DNA from: Candidatus Omnitrophota bacterium
GTDB lineage: Bacteria > Omnitrophota > Gorgyraeia > Zapsychrales > Zapsychraceae
NCBI GenBank assembly: GCA_020632495.1
Contig: JACKFL010000006.1
Location: 124,001-188,000 of the forward strand
Reading direction: 5' to 3'
DNA length: 64,000 bases
Below are positions 33,148 through 41,869 of the stretch, piece by piece. A program made the position numbers and the translations under genes. The number at the start of each line of letters is the position of its first letter. The stretch's first letter is position 1. The notes under the pieces are model-generated. The model had not been told where the DNA came from. It saw only the letters and a program-made list of their open reading frames with translations, and searched no databases.

Positions 33148-33176
33148 TTAACAAGGCACTTTGATTGGAGTATACT
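33148..33176 (+). promoter_or_regulatory. Sigma70-type promoter of the HTH-NfeD-flotillin operon
   Basis: TTAACA at 33148-33153, 17 bp, TATACT at 33171-33176. Start expected near 33183, about 23 nt before the GTG. Confidence 0.7.
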
Positions 33177-33205
33177 TTGGATGAACCTGAAGAATGGAGG
33201 CCATT

Positions 33206-33685
33206 GTGCAAAAGTCATATCAAGTGCTGAAGAAGGCCATCGACAAAGTCGGTGTCAAGGCGGTGGCCGCGCGGATGAACGTATCCCAATCCTTAGTTTA
33301 CAAGTGGTGTCAGGATTCCGACGACACCGCCAAGATCGCCCCCAGCGGTGCGGCCAATCCGTTGGACCGGTTGCAGATGATCCACGAAATTACCGAAGAC
33401 AACGAGATTATCAACTGGATGTGCCGTCAGGCCGGCGGCTTTTACGCCCCGAATCCGCAGGACCACGAACTGCCATCGGTCGGCGGCCGGGTGCTGAAGA
33501 ATGTGCACAGCATGATTAAGGAGTTCTCCGAAGCGCTCGACGCGATCTCACAATCGTACAACGAAGGCAAGCGCATCACGATAAAGGAAGCGGAACGGAT
33601 ACGCAAGGAATGGGAAGACCTCAAGTGTATCGGCGAAGGATTTGTCCGGGCCTGTGAGGCTGGCAAATTTGACAAGAAGTCTTAA
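33206..33685 (+). CDS. CII/CP76-like helix-turn-helix protein
   Basis: The GTG at 33206 is preferred because GGAGG lies 5 bp before it; an in-frame ATG at 33194 overlaps that site. The 159-residue product has an N-terminal HTH (VLKKAIDKVGVKAVAARMNV then SQSLVYKWCQ). The segment NPLDRLQMIHEITEDNEIINWMCRQAGGFY (given in part) matches the phage CII / CP76-like family. Outside phages these occur as cellular regulators. It is the first gene of an operon with NfeD-like and flotillin genes, 12 bp ahead of the former. Confidence 0.75.
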   Translation: MQKSYQVLKKAIDKVGVKAVAARMNVSQSLVYKWCQDSDDTAKIAPSGAANPLDRLQMIHEITEDNEIINWMCRQAGGFYAPNPQDHELPSVGGRVLKNVHSMIKEFSEALDAISQSYNEGKRITIKEAERIRKEWEDLKCIGEGFVRACEAGKFDKKS

Positions 33686-33697
33686 AGGAGGGACATC

Positions 33698-34273
33698 ATG
33701 GGCCTAGAATTTCTTACCAATGCTGATTCGGTGACGAAAGTGTTTTGGGTTTGCGCGCTCGGAGGGACCGTCTTTTTCACCGTCCGATTGATCCTTATGA
33801 TCGTCGGTGGCGATATGGACGGCGATGTGGATGGGGACATGGATGGCGATACACATTCGGATGCCGCCTTTGAATGGATTTCCATCAATACTCTCACTGC
33901 TTTTATAATGATGTTCGGTTGGGTGGGATTGACGGCCTACAAGCAGTTTGAATTGTCCGTGGTCCAGTCTTTTGGGCTTGCATTTGCCGCGGGGTTGATG
34001 TCGATGTGGATAACAGCCATGCTGTTCCGTATGGCTGGTAAGCTGGTATCCAAAGGCGCTGTATTCAAGATAAGCGATACCGTCGGATTGAACGCCAGTG
34101 TCTATCAGCGCATCCCCGCAGAAGGCCGGGGGAAAGTTAATGTTTCATTGCCCGGAGGGATTCTCAAGGAGTTGGAAGCAATGTCCGAAGATAAAATCGA
34201 TATAGAGTCTTTTAAAACAGTCAAAGTCGTCCAGGTCGTCGACGACCGGACCATTTCGGTCCGGCAAATATAG
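33698..34273 (+). CDS. NfeD/YqiJ-like membrane protein
   Basis: This 191-residue protein has about four membrane helices and a C-terminal OB-like beta domain (VGLNASVYQRIPAEGRGKVN, TVKVVQVVDDRTISVRQI), the partner of flotillins. Between helices 1 and 2 there is an Asp/Gly repeat (GGDMDGDVDGDMDGDTHSDA) that could bind Ca2+ or another cation. It lies 12 bp before the flotillin gene, as in yqiJ-yqiK and nfeD-floT pairs. Confidence 0.85.
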   Translation: MGLEFLTNADSVTKVFWVCALGGTVFFTVRLILMIVGGDMDGDVDGDMDGDTHSDAAFEWISINTLTAFIMMFGWVGLTAYKQFELSVVQSFGLAFAAGLMSMWITAMLFRMAGKLVSKGAVFKISDTVGLNASVYQRIPAEGRGKVNVSLPGGILKELEAMSEDKIDIESFKTVKVVQVVDDRTISVRQI

Positions 34274-34285
34274 AAAGGAGACATT

Positions 34286-35674
34286 ATGGGATTACTTAAT
34301 CTGACGGTAATAGTCTTTTTCCTGTTTCTTTTGGGAATGGGCATGTTTCTGGCGTCACGTTACAAGCGGTGCCCGTCGAACGCGATCCTGGCGATCTACG
34401 GTAAAGTGGGGGAAGGTCAATCCGTCAAGTGCTTCCACGGGGGCGGCGCGTTTGTGTGGCCGCTGATCCAGGACGCCAAGTTTCTGGACCTGACCCCGAT
34501 GACGATCAGCATTCCGCTGAAGGGGGCGCTGTCGTTCCAGAATATCCGGATCAACGTGCCGAGCACGTTTACCATCGCGATCGATACGTCGCCGGAGGCG
34601 ATGAACAACGCGGCGGTCCGTCTGCTGGAATTGACCACCAATGAAATCGAGAAGATGGCCACCGAAATCATCTTCGGGCAGCTGCGTCTGACTGTCGCTT
34701 CACTAAAGATCGAGGAAATCAACCAGGACCGCGAACGCTTCCTGATGGCGATCCGCAACAATATCGAACCCGAGTTACGTAAGATCGGTCTGACATTGAT
34801 CAACGTCAACATCACCGACATTACCGACGAGTCCGGCTATATTGAGAGTATCGGTAAGAAGGCCGCGGCGACCGCGGTCAACCAGGCCAAGATCGACGTG
34901 GCCGAACAGGAAAAACTCGGTGAGGTCGGATCCGCCCAGGCTGACAAGGAACGACGTATCCGCGTGGCCGAGTACAATGCCCAAGCCGTGGAAGGGGAAA
35001 ACAAATCCAAGGCCAATATCGCGGGGTTTGATGCGGACCTGCAGGAGAAGGAAGCGATCGCCGAACAGCGCGGTCAGGTAGCTGAACAGCATGCGATCGC
35101 GGAGATTCAAAAGGCCAAGGCCTCCGCGGAAACCCGCCGGCTTGAGGCCGAGCAGGTCGTTCCCAAAGAGATCGAAAAACGCAAGATCGAGATCGACGCC
35201 GAGGCGCGCGCCGAGAAGAACCGCCGCGAAGCGCGCGGGGAAGCCGATGCGATTATCTCTATCAAGTCGGCCGAGGCTGAGGGGATCCAGAAGGTCCTGG
35301 ATGCCAAGGCTGAGGGTTACAACCGTTTGGTCGACTCTTGCGGGGACAATGCCCGGGATGCGGCCACCATGCTGATTGTGGAAAAGCTGGAGCAAATCGT
35401 TCAGCTGCAGACCGAGGCGATCAAGAACATCAAGATCGACAAGGTCACGGTCTGGGACAGCGGCAACGGAGAAAAAGGAAGCTCCACCGCGAATTTCATG
35501 AGTAATTTGGTGAAATCCCTGCCCGCGCTGCACGATGTGACCGGTATGGCGGGAATCGATCTGCCCACCTATCTGGGGGATGTGAAATCAGATGGAGAGC
35601 AGGCCAAAGGGGCCGGAGGAGTTAAGACGGTTAACAAACCGAAACCGGCACCCAAGCCGAAACCGGAAGAATAG
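34286..35674 (+). CDS. Flotillin-like SPFH protein
   Basis: This 462-residue membrane-scaffold protein has an N-terminal helix (residues 5-24), an SPFH/PHB domain (about 30-200) and long Glu/Ala/Lys coiled coils (about 200-370; repeats such as AEQRGQVAEQHAIAEIQKAK). A Pro/Lys-rich C-terminus (KPAPKPKPEE) ends it. Flotillins organise membrane microdomains and influence fluidity. The start follows AGAAAGGAGAC. Confidence 0.93.
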   Translation: MGLLNLTVIVFFLFLLGMGMFLASRYKRCPSNAILAIYGKVGEGQSVKCFHGGGAFVWPLIQDAKFLDLTPMTISIPLKGALSFQNIRINVPSTFTIAIDTSPEAMNNAAVRLLELTTNEIEKMATEIIFGQLRLTVASLKIEEINQDRERFLMAIRNNIEPELRKIGLTLINVNITDITDESGYIESIGKKAAATAVNQAKIDVAEQEKLGEVGSAQADKERRIRVAEYNAQAVEGENKSKANIAGFDADLQEKEAIAEQRGQVAEQHAIAEIQKAKASAETRRLEAEQVVPKEIEKRKIEIDAEARAEKNRREARGEADAIISIKSAEAEGIQKVLDAKAEGYNRLVDSCGDNARDAATMLIVEKLEQIVQLQTEAIKNIKIDKVTVWDSGNGEKGSSTANFMSNLVKSLPALHDVTGMAGIDLPTYLGDVKSDGEQAKGAGGVKTVNKPKPAPKPKPEE

Positions 35675-35696
35675 TCCGGTCTATTGATGAAGAACA

Positions 35697-35734
35697 AGGC
35701 GCGTCACCGCCGCTCAGGCGGGGCGCGCCTTTTT
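35697..35734 (+). terminator. Intrinsic terminator after the flotillin gene
   Basis: AGGCGCG pairs with CGCGCCT, with an inner CCGCC/GGCGG stem, followed by five T. Confidence 0.88.
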
Positions 35735-35785
35735 GTTGACGGGTTCAAAACGCCTGTGTTTATTCAGGTTGGAACATGATAATTC

Positions 35786-35814
35786 TTGCCAAAGTCCCAC
35801 CTTTTTTGTAAAAT
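35786..35814 (+). promoter_or_regulatory. Sigma70-type promoter of the coiled-coil protein gene
   Basis: TTGCCA at 35786-35791, 17 bp, TAAAAT at 35809-35814. The leader is about 70 nt. Confidence 0.65.
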
Positions 35815-35891
35815 ACGTGTCCATTGTCAGCCAATGAAATGTTCGCAGAGATAAACATTCATCAACCCGGACCCCAAGTTAAGGAGACGTC

Positions 35892-36497
35892 ATGAAGGGA
35901 AGTATCGTGCTGATTATCGTCGTACTCGCATTGGTCGGACTGTTTGCCTACAGCTACTTCACCCCCGGGCACGAAACGGCGGGTGACCGTCAGACATTTC
36001 GCGAAAAGGTCGCCAAGGCCGGTGGTTTGGTGGAGAATCATCCGGTGGACTTCAATCAACGGGCACGGGAAATGGCCCACCAGGCCGAAGAGAAGGTTGC
36101 GGATGTGACCAAGTCGGCGTCTGAAAGCTTAGTTGCGCAACAGGATAACATCGAGCAGCTCAACCGCCAAATCAAGGACAAGACAGCCGCCATGCAGGAA
36201 AAGATGGAGACGGCCGCTGCCGACGCCAAGGCCAAAGCCGATGAGATGGTGTCCAAGGTCGAGAGCATGCTAACCGAGGCCCGCGCTTTGCTGGACAATG
36301 AACAATATAAGGAAGCGACTCAGAAGGCACAAAGTATTCTGGCCATCAAGCCCGAGTCCCCTGAGGCTCAGGAGATCATCTCGCAGGCCAGGGCCAAGCT
36401 GGCCGCATTGGCCAACCAGACCACAGAGAAATTCCAAACCCAGCTCTCCAATACGGCTGAAGAAGCCAAGGCTGCCTTGATGGGGGCTGATCAATAG
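35892..36497 (+). CDS. Membrane-anchored coiled-coil protein
   Basis: This 201-residue protein has one N-terminal membrane helix (SIVLIIVVLALVGLFAYSYF) followed by about 170 residues of Ala/Lys/Glu/Gln-rich helix (AEEKVADVTKSASESLVAQQ and similar). It resembles LEA-like or apolipophorin-like stress proteins. Its location between flotillin and MscS suggests an envelope-stress role, which is inference. Confidence 0.65.
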   Translation: MKGSIVLIIVVLALVGLFAYSYFTPGHETAGDRQTFREKVAKAGGLVENHPVDFNQRAREMAHQAEEKVADVTKSASESLVAQQDNIEQLNRQIKDKTAAMQEKMETAAADAKAKADEMVSKVESMLTEARALLDNEQYKEATQKAQSILAIKPESPEAQEIISQARAKLAALANQTTEKFQTQLSNTAEEAKAALMGADQ

Positions 36498-36549
36498 CCA
36501 ATAGCCGGAAGACCGGTACTGAATCAACATTAAAACAAGGAGTTAAGTA

Positions 36550-37380
36550 ATGGAAGAGATTATCCAGAAGATCACGGATATCGGGGTTCCCTTTATCTTC
36601 AATCTTGTCGCCGCCATCATTATTTACCTGGTTGGTAAATGGGTGGCCAACACGGCGGCCAAATTGGTCAAGAAATTAATGGAAGCGGCCAAGACGGATA
36701 AAGCCTTGGTAGGCTTCACAGCTAATCTCGTTAAGTACGCAATCCTGATCTTCACCATTATGGCAGCAATCGGCCGTTTGGGCGTACAGACAACGTCGTT
36801 CATCGCTGTGCTCGGTGCAGCTGGCTTGGCCGTGGGTATGGCGCTGCAGGGAACGCTGTCTAATTTTGCGGCCGGAGTCATGATCCTGCTTTTCCGTCCG
36901 TTTAAGATCGGTGATTTTATCGACGCCGGCGGCACCATGGGATCGGTCAAGGAAATCCAGATCTTCAACACCATCCTGGCCTCCCCGGACAACCGCAAGA
37001 TTATCGTTCCCAACAGCCAGATCACCGGCGGGATCATCACCAACTTCTCAGCTATCGAACAGCGCCGTGTCGACATGATCTTCAGCGTCTCCTACGACGA
37101 CGATCTGAAGGTCGCCAAGCAGGTCCTGACCGACCTGGTGAGCGCCGACGAACGTATTCTGAAAGATCCGGCACCGGTGATCGCCGTTTCGGAATTGGGC
37201 GACAGTTCGGTCAATATCATTTGCCGTCCGTGGGTCAAGCCAGCCGACTACTGGGCGGTCTATTGGGCGATGCAGGAGAATGGTAAGGCCGAGCTGGAAA
37301 AAGCCGGTTGCACGATTCCGTTCCCGCAACGCGATGTACACGTGATCAAGCAAGCGGAAGACGCATTGCAATCCGCATAA
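36550..37380 (+). CDS. mscS: Small-conductance mechanosensitive channel MscS
   Basis: This 276-residue channel has three N-terminal membrane helices. The pore helix TM3 reads VGMALQGTLSNFAAGVMILL, the beta domain FKIGDFIDAGGTMGSVKEIQ, and the signature VPNSQITGGIITNFS follows. Length matches E. coli MscS. It releases solutes on hypo-osmotic shock. AACAAGGAGTTAAGTA precedes the ATG. Confidence 0.95.
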   Translation: MEEIIQKITDIGVPFIFNLVAAIIIYLVGKWVANTAAKLVKKLMEAAKTDKALVGFTANLVKYAILIFTIMAAIGRLGVQTTSFIAVLGAAGLAVGMALQGTLSNFAAGVMILLFRPFKIGDFIDAGGTMGSVKEIQIFNTILASPDNRKIIVPNSQITGGIITNFSAIEQRRVDMIFSVSYDDDLKVAKQVLTDLVSADERILKDPAPVIAVSELGDSSVNIICRPWVKPADYWAVYWAMQENGKAELEKAGCTIPFPQRDVHVIKQAEDALQSA

Positions 37381-37397
37381 ACGAATCCATGAATAAA

Positions 37398-37435
37398 GGC
37401 AGCGCTTCATGTTTGCATGAGGCGTTGCCTTTTTT
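37398..37435 (+). terminator. Intrinsic terminator after mscS
   Basis: GGCAGCGCTTCATG and CATGAGGCGTTGCC pair over 14 positions (two or three G-U) around TTTG, followed by six T. Confidence 0.9.
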
Positions 37436-37506
37436 CATCCGTCTGCGTCCCGGTTACCGCGGCCGTAGCCGCGGGGCGATATAAGCGAATTGGCGAGGAC
37501 CATCCT

Positions 37507-38121
37507 GTGGGAGAATTGAGTTCACTGGGTTTTCTGCTGGGCAGTTCCTGGGCCTCCGGGATCAATCTGTATCTCACCGTGGCCGGCCTGGGCATCGCAC
37601 AGCGCATGGAATGGATCCAGCTGCCCGGAAATCTCGAAGTGCTCGGGCACCCGCTGGTCATCGCAGTCGCGGTGATCCTGTGCCTCATTGAATTTGTGGC
37701 AGACAAGGTCCCGTATGTGGATTCCACCTGGGACGCCGCGCATACGTTCATCCGACCGGTAGGGGGGCTGACCCTGGGCTACATGGCCATGAACGGGGCG
37801 GATCCGTCCATTCAAATGGCCACGGCGCTGGTCACCGGGACCGTCGCCTTTAACTCCCACATCACCAAAGCCACCGCCCGGGTTGCGATCAACACCTCAC
37901 CCGAACCCATCACAAATTCCGTGGCCAGCGTGACCGAGGACGTCTCGGTGATCGGGGTACTGTATCTGATCAGCACGCACCCGGTGATCGCGGGGATCCT
38001 GGTCGTCATCTTCATCATATTTTCGGTCTGGTTTCTCAAGGTCATGTTCCGGTTCGTCAAGAAAATCTTCTCCCGCAAACCTGCCGAACCCCCTTCCAAC
38101 GTCGCCTCAGAACAAGAATAA
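37507..38121 (+). CDS. DUF4126 family membrane protein
   Basis: A GTG at 37507, preceded by GCGAGGACC, gives 204 residues starting MGELSSLGFLLGSSWASGIN. The segments NLYLTVAGLGIAQRM, FVADKVPYVDSTWDAAHTFI and TKATARVAINTSPEPITNSV are typical of DUF4126. Several hydrophobic helices and a basic tail are present. An ATG at 37417 would add 30 residues without a ribosome site. The function is unknown. Confidence 0.8.
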   Translation: MGELSSLGFLLGSSWASGINLYLTVAGLGIAQRMEWIQLPGNLEVLGHPLVIAVAVILCLIEFVADKVPYVDSTWDAAHTFIRPVGGLTLGYMAMNGADPSIQMATALVTGTVAFNSHITKATARVAINTSPEPITNSVASVTEDVSVIGVLYLISTHPVIAGILVVIFIIFSVWFLKVMFRFVKKIFSRKPAEPPSNVASEQE

Positions 38122-38173
38122 ATTAGTTAAGTCACTATAAGGCAATAACTTGAGATTTATTTTCAAATAATAT

Positions 38174-38202
38174 TTGACATGTCAACTATTGCCATGTTAA
38201 AT
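38174..38202 (+). promoter_or_regulatory. Promoter with tandem MarR-type operators
   Basis: TTGACA (38174-38179), 17 bp, TTAAAT (38197-38202) form the promoter. The perfect palindrome TTGACATGTCAA (38174-38185) covers the -35, and the related TTGCCATGTTAA (38189-38200) covers the -10, 15 bp centre to centre. This fits autorepression by the MarR protein encoded next. Confidence 0.7.
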
Positions 38203-38221
38203 TTATTTCGAGGAGGCAGAC

Positions 38222-38761
38222 ATGATCAATAAAACCAACGGACCATCCCGGCCATCACGCAAGGATTTCTATTTTAACGCCATCAAAGGACGGCCCAGTG
38301 CCGAGGTCTTTCACGGCATTTTTTGTGTGTATTCCCTTTTAGAGAAACGCATGGATGAATTCTTCCGGCCTCACAATCTCACGCCGGTCAAGTTTAACGC
38401 CCTGATGCTGATCAAATTTATGGGACAGGGGGAAGGGATTTCCCAGAATGACTTGGGATACCACATGATTGTAACACCCTCCAACATCACCCGGCTGGTG
38501 GACCGGATGACCAAGGACGGTTATATCAGCCGGGTTCCGGCCGCGCATGACAGGCGCGTGAACCTGATTCATATTACCCCGGCTGGAGAGGAAATCATCC
38601 GGACGGTATTTTTCGGTTTTAGTGAAATGATCCAGCAGTCCGTCTACCTTTTGGAGCGGCAGGAGGTCGAACAGTTGTCCGGTCTGTTGATGAAGTGGTT
38701 CTTTAAGCTTGAAGCCGTGATGGAAGGCAGCGCGGCGACGGCATCCAAGGATTCCAAATAA
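38222..38761 (+). CDS. MarR-family transcription regulator
   Basis: This 179-residue winged-helix regulator has the MarR pattern: EKRMDEFFRPHNLTPVKFNA, recognition helix VTPSNITRLVDRMTKDGYIS, and wing RVPAAHDRRVNLIHITPAGE. It is somewhat long because of a 40-residue N-terminal extension. It is the first gene of the lipid-modification operon and probably represses it until a small hydrophobic ligand or oxidant binds; the signal is not known. GAGGAGGCAGAC is the ribosome site. Confidence 0.93.
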   Translation: MINKTNGPSRPSRKDFYFNAIKGRPSAEVFHGIFCVYSLLEKRMDEFFRPHNLTPVKFNALMLIKFMGQGEGISQNDLGYHMIVTPSNITRLVDRMTKDGYISRVPAAHDRRVNLIHITPAGEEIIRTVFFGFSEMIQQSVYLLERQEVEQLSGLLMKWFFKLEAVMEGSAATASKDSK

Positions 38762-38773
38762 CGTGGAGATAAT

Positions 38774-39559
38774 ATGCTCACGGCGTACCTGACAGGATGT
38801 GTAACGGTTGCAGTGATGATGGCCCTGATTTGGGTTATCCATCTGCGCAAGGATGACGCTACGATTGTTGACATGGGATGGGGTTTCGGCTTTGTCATGA
38901 TGTCCGCAATCTTCATCGTCTGCGGAGCCGGCTGGACGCAGCGCAACATTTTGTTGTGGGTACTGCTGTTGCTTTGGGGTGCCCGGATCATTGTCTTTAT
39001 AGCAAAACGTATGCGTCAGGAGGGACATGAAGACAAACGCTACGCCATGTTCCGCCTGAAGTGGGCAGAGCGGGCGCGTCTGAACTTTCTCAAATTATTC
39101 GAATGCCAGGCGCTGCTGCAGATGATCGTGGTCCTGCCGGTCCTGTGCGTGGCGTTCAATCCGCGGACCGGCCTGAATTGGTGGGAGGTAACGGCGGCGG
39201 TGATTTTTGTGATCGGTCTAGTCGGTGAGAGTGTCGCCGACGAACAACTGCGGACATTTCAGAACGATGCCGGTAACCGGGGTAAGGTCTGCCGGACCGG
39301 GTTATGGGCCTATTCCCGGCACCCCAACTATTTCTTTGAGATCGTCATCTGGACGGCGGTGTACCTGTATGCCTTGGCCAGCCCCGGCGGCTGGCTGACA
39401 GTGGTGTCGCCGCTGACCATCGTCTTTATTATTCTAAAAATCACCGGCATTCCGCTGGCGGAGCAACAATCACTTAAATCCCGGGGAGAAGAATACCGGC
39501 GCTATCAGGAAACGACCAGCGTCCTGATCCCGCTGCCCCAAAAAAGGACAAGACCATGA
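38774..39559 (+). CDS. DUF1295 / steroid 5-alpha-reductase-fold membrane protein
   Basis: This 261-residue multi-pass protein has the DUF1295 signatures DATIVDMGWGFGFVMMSA, LNFLKLFECQALLQM, GEDSVADEQ-like VGESVADEQLRTFQ and the C-terminal GLWAYSRHPNYFFEIVIW. The C-terminal motif belongs to the isoprenylcysteine methyltransferase/steroid reductase fold that binds NADPH or SAM. A role in reducing or modifying an acyl chain is likely from its position in the operon. Confidence 0.85.
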   Translation: MLTAYLTGCVTVAVMMALIWVIHLRKDDATIVDMGWGFGFVMMSAIFIVCGAGWTQRNILLWVLLLLWGARIIVFIAKRMRQEGHEDKRYAMFRLKWAERARLNFLKLFECQALLQMIVVLPVLCVAFNPRTGLNWWEVTAAVIFVIGLVGESVADEQLRTFQNDAGNRGKVCRTGLWAYSRHPNYFFEIVIWTAVYLYALASPGGWLTVVSPLTIVFIILKITGIPLAEQQSLKSRGEEYRRYQETTSVLIPLPQKRTRP

Positions 39560-40614
39560 AAAACATCGCCCACATGAGCCAAGGATTGCTCGAACGTAAT
39601 CTGATTCCGGACCCGGTTATCCGCTTTGGAATCCGGGGACTGCTCAAAACTAAGCTCAAAAACGAAGGCCGGGGAGGTGTGGCGGCCGCCCAGCAGCGGC
39701 TCAAGGAATTGGTGGAGGAGATGAAGAGCTCTACCATCGCCTTGAACACCTCCGAGGCCAATCAGCAGCACTACGAAGTCCCGACCGAGTTCTTCCGGTA
39801 TGTGATGGGCAAACATATGAAGTACAGCTGCGGATACTGGAAGAAAGGCGTCACGGATTTCGATCAGTCCGAAGAGGACATGTTGTTTCTGACTTGTGGC
39901 CGGGCCGACCTGTGCGACGGTCAGGATGTCCTCGAGCTCGGGTGCGGTTGGGGATCACTGACACTGTACATGGCGGAAAAATTTCCCGGCAGCCGGATCA
40001 CGGGCGTCTCCAATTCACGAACACAAAAAGAGTACATTGAAGGCCAGGCCAAAGCGCGCGGACTTACGAACGTCACTATTCACACCGCCGATATGAACGA
40101 CTTTAAGACTCCGGGTCGATACGACCGCGTCGTCTCCATCGAGATGTTCGAACATATGCGCAACTACAAAGAGCTGCTGCACCGTATCGCGGGTTGGTTA
40201 AAGGATGACGGAAAACTGTTTATTCATATCTTCACGCATCGTAAATATACCTATTTCTATACCGTTGACGACGGCGGTTACGACTGGATGGCCCGCTATT
40301 TTTTCACCGGAGGGATCATGCCGTCGGATGATCTGCTGTACCACTTTCAGGATGACTTCGCCATCGCTGAACACTGGCAGGTCCCGGGGACCCACTATCA
40401 AAAAACCTCGGAGGGCTGGCTGCGCAATATGGACGCCCATAAGGTGGAGATCATGCCGATTCTGCGGCAGACCTACGGTGAGGAGGAATACCGAAAATGG
40501 TGGGTGTACTGGCGGGTGTTCTTCATGGCGTGCGCCGAATTGTGGGGCTACGACAACGGGCAGGAGTGGCTGGTCAGCCACTATCAGCTTAAAAAGAAGG
40601 TCCAACATGGATAA
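39556..40614 (+). CDS. Cyclopropane-fatty-acyl-phospholipid synthase-like methyltransferase
   Basis: This 352-residue SAM enzyme has motif I LELGCGWGSLTLYMAEKF, the acidic loop ITGVSNSRTQKEYI and VSIEMFEHMRNYKELLHRIA, all characteristic of CFA synthase relatives. The YSCGYW segment aligns with the region preceding the SAM fold. It lacks the longer N-terminal domain of true Cfa and probably methylates an unsaturated acyl chain. It overlaps DUF1295 by 4 bp and the flavoprotein by 8 bp. Confidence 0.88.
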   Translation: MKNIAHMSQGLLERNLIPDPVIRFGIRGLLKTKLKNEGRGGVAAAQQRLKELVEEMKSSTIALNTSEANQQHYEVPTEFFRYVMGKHMKYSCGYWKKGVTDFDQSEEDMLFLTCGRADLCDGQDVLELGCGWGSLTLYMAEKFPGSRITGVSNSRTQKEYIEGQAKARGLTNVTIHTADMNDFKTPGRYDRVVSIEMFEHMRNYKELLHRIAGWLKDDGKLFIHIFTHRKYTYFYTVDDGGYDWMARYFFTGGIMPSDDLLYHFQDDFAIAEHWQVPGTHYQKTSEGWLRNMDAHKVEIMPILRQTYGEEEYRKWWVYWRVFFMACAELWGYDNGQEWLVSHYQLKKKVQHG

Positions 40615-41869
40615 GATCGCGATCATCGGGACGGGTGTGTCCGGAATGGCGGTGGGGTACTTTCTGCGCCATAAATACGACATCACCTTTTTTGACAAGG
40701 AACACTACGCCGGCGGGCATACGAACACGCTGACGGTCGACGACGACGGAGACGACATCCACATCGATTCAGCCTTCATGGTTTTCAATCATGTGACATA
40801 TCCGAACCTTCTTAAGTTTTTCAAGACCCTGGATATTGAAGAGAAGGATACCGACATGTCGTTCAGCGTGCAGCACCGGCCTACCGGTCTGGAATATTGC
40901 GGCACCGGACTGAACGGGCTGTTCTCGCAACGCCGCAATCTTTTTCGCCCCCGGCACTACCGGACGCTGATGGACATCAACCGCTTTAACAAGGAAGCCC
41001 CGGAAGTCCTGGAAGACAACGCGTACATCGATTGGACCGTCGACCGTTATATCACGGACCGCGGATACTCGCGGGATATGCTCGACCATTATCTGGTCCC
41101 GATGAGTTCGGCGGTGTGGTCCACTCCGCCCGAACAGATGCTGGATTTTCCGATCGTCACGCTGGTCAGGTTTTTCAAGAACCACGGCTTCCTGGGGCTG
41201 AACACCCAATACCAGTGGAAGACGCTGGTCGGCGGCAGCCGGCAGTACCGCGACAAGGTGATGGCATTGTTTGAAGGCAAGGTGCATTTGGGCAGCCCGG
41301 TGATTGCCGTGCGCCGCCAGGCGGGACGAATCGAAATCAAGACGGCCGACGACCGGCGCCATGCGTTCGACAAGGTTATCCTGGCCGCGCATGCCGACCA
41401 AAGCCTGGACATTCTCGCGGACCCCACGCCGGACGAGAAGCACCTGCTGTCCAAATTCAAGTACCAACCCAACACGGCGACACTTCACACCGACAGTTCG
41501 GTGATGCCCAAGACCCGAAAGGCGTGGTCAGCGTGGAACTACCGGATCACCCAGCGCGAAGGAAGGACCCTGCCGACGACGATTTACTTTATGAACAAGC
41601 TCCAGCATGTTTCCCGCAAACGGGATTACTTTGTATCGATCAATGATCCGGGGGATATCGACCGGGGCAAGGTCATTTGGGAGAAGGAGTATCATCATCC
41701 GCTCTTCGACGTGGATGCCATAAAGGCACAACCGCGGCTCAATCAACTGAATCAGAACGGACACACCTTTTTCTGCGGCGCCTATTTTAAATACGGATTT
41801 CACGAAGACGGTTTCACCGCCGGAATGAATGTGGCCCAGCGGCTTTTGGGAGAGCTGAAATGGATTTAA
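40607..41869 (+). CDS. FAD-dependent oxidoreductase (COG2907 type)
   Basis: This 420-residue protein starts with a Rossmann FAD site, IAIIGTGVSGMAVGYFLRHKYD in part, and an acidic residue after the second strand (FFDKEHYAGGHTNT). It is a predicted NAD/FAD-binding amine-oxidase-like protein of the COG2907 group that routinely accompanies CFA-like and DUF1365 genes. It may desaturate or oxidise fatty acyl chains. The C-terminal FCGAYFKYGFHEDGFTAGMN segment completes the FAD site. Confidence 0.88.
   Translation: MDKIAIIGTGVSGMAVGYFLRHKYDITFFDKEHYAGGHTNTLTVDDDGDDIHIDSAFMVFNHVTYPNLLKFFKTLDIEEKDTDMSFSVQHRPTGLEYCGTGLNGLFSQRRNLFRPRHYRTLMDINRFNKEAPEVLEDNAYIDWTVDRYITDRGYSRDMLDHYLVPMSSAVWSTPPEQMLDFPIVTLVRFFKNHGFLGLNTQYQWKTLVGGSRQYRDKVMALFEGKVHLGSPVIAVRRQAGRIEIKTADDRRHAFDKVILAAHADQSLDILADPTPDEKHLLSKFKYQPNTATLHTDSSVMPKTRKAWSAWNYRITQREGRTLPTTIYFMNKLQHVSRKRDYFVSINDPGDIDRGKVIWEKEYHHPLFDVDAIKAQPRLNQLNQNGHTFFCGAYFKYGFHEDGFTAGMNVAQRLLGELKWI

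Noticed and set aside
40205..40606. 134-residue N-terminal extension of the flavoprotein
   Set aside because: It would lie wholly inside the CFA-like gene in another frame; the FAD-binding Rossmann motif starts directly at the ATG at 40607.
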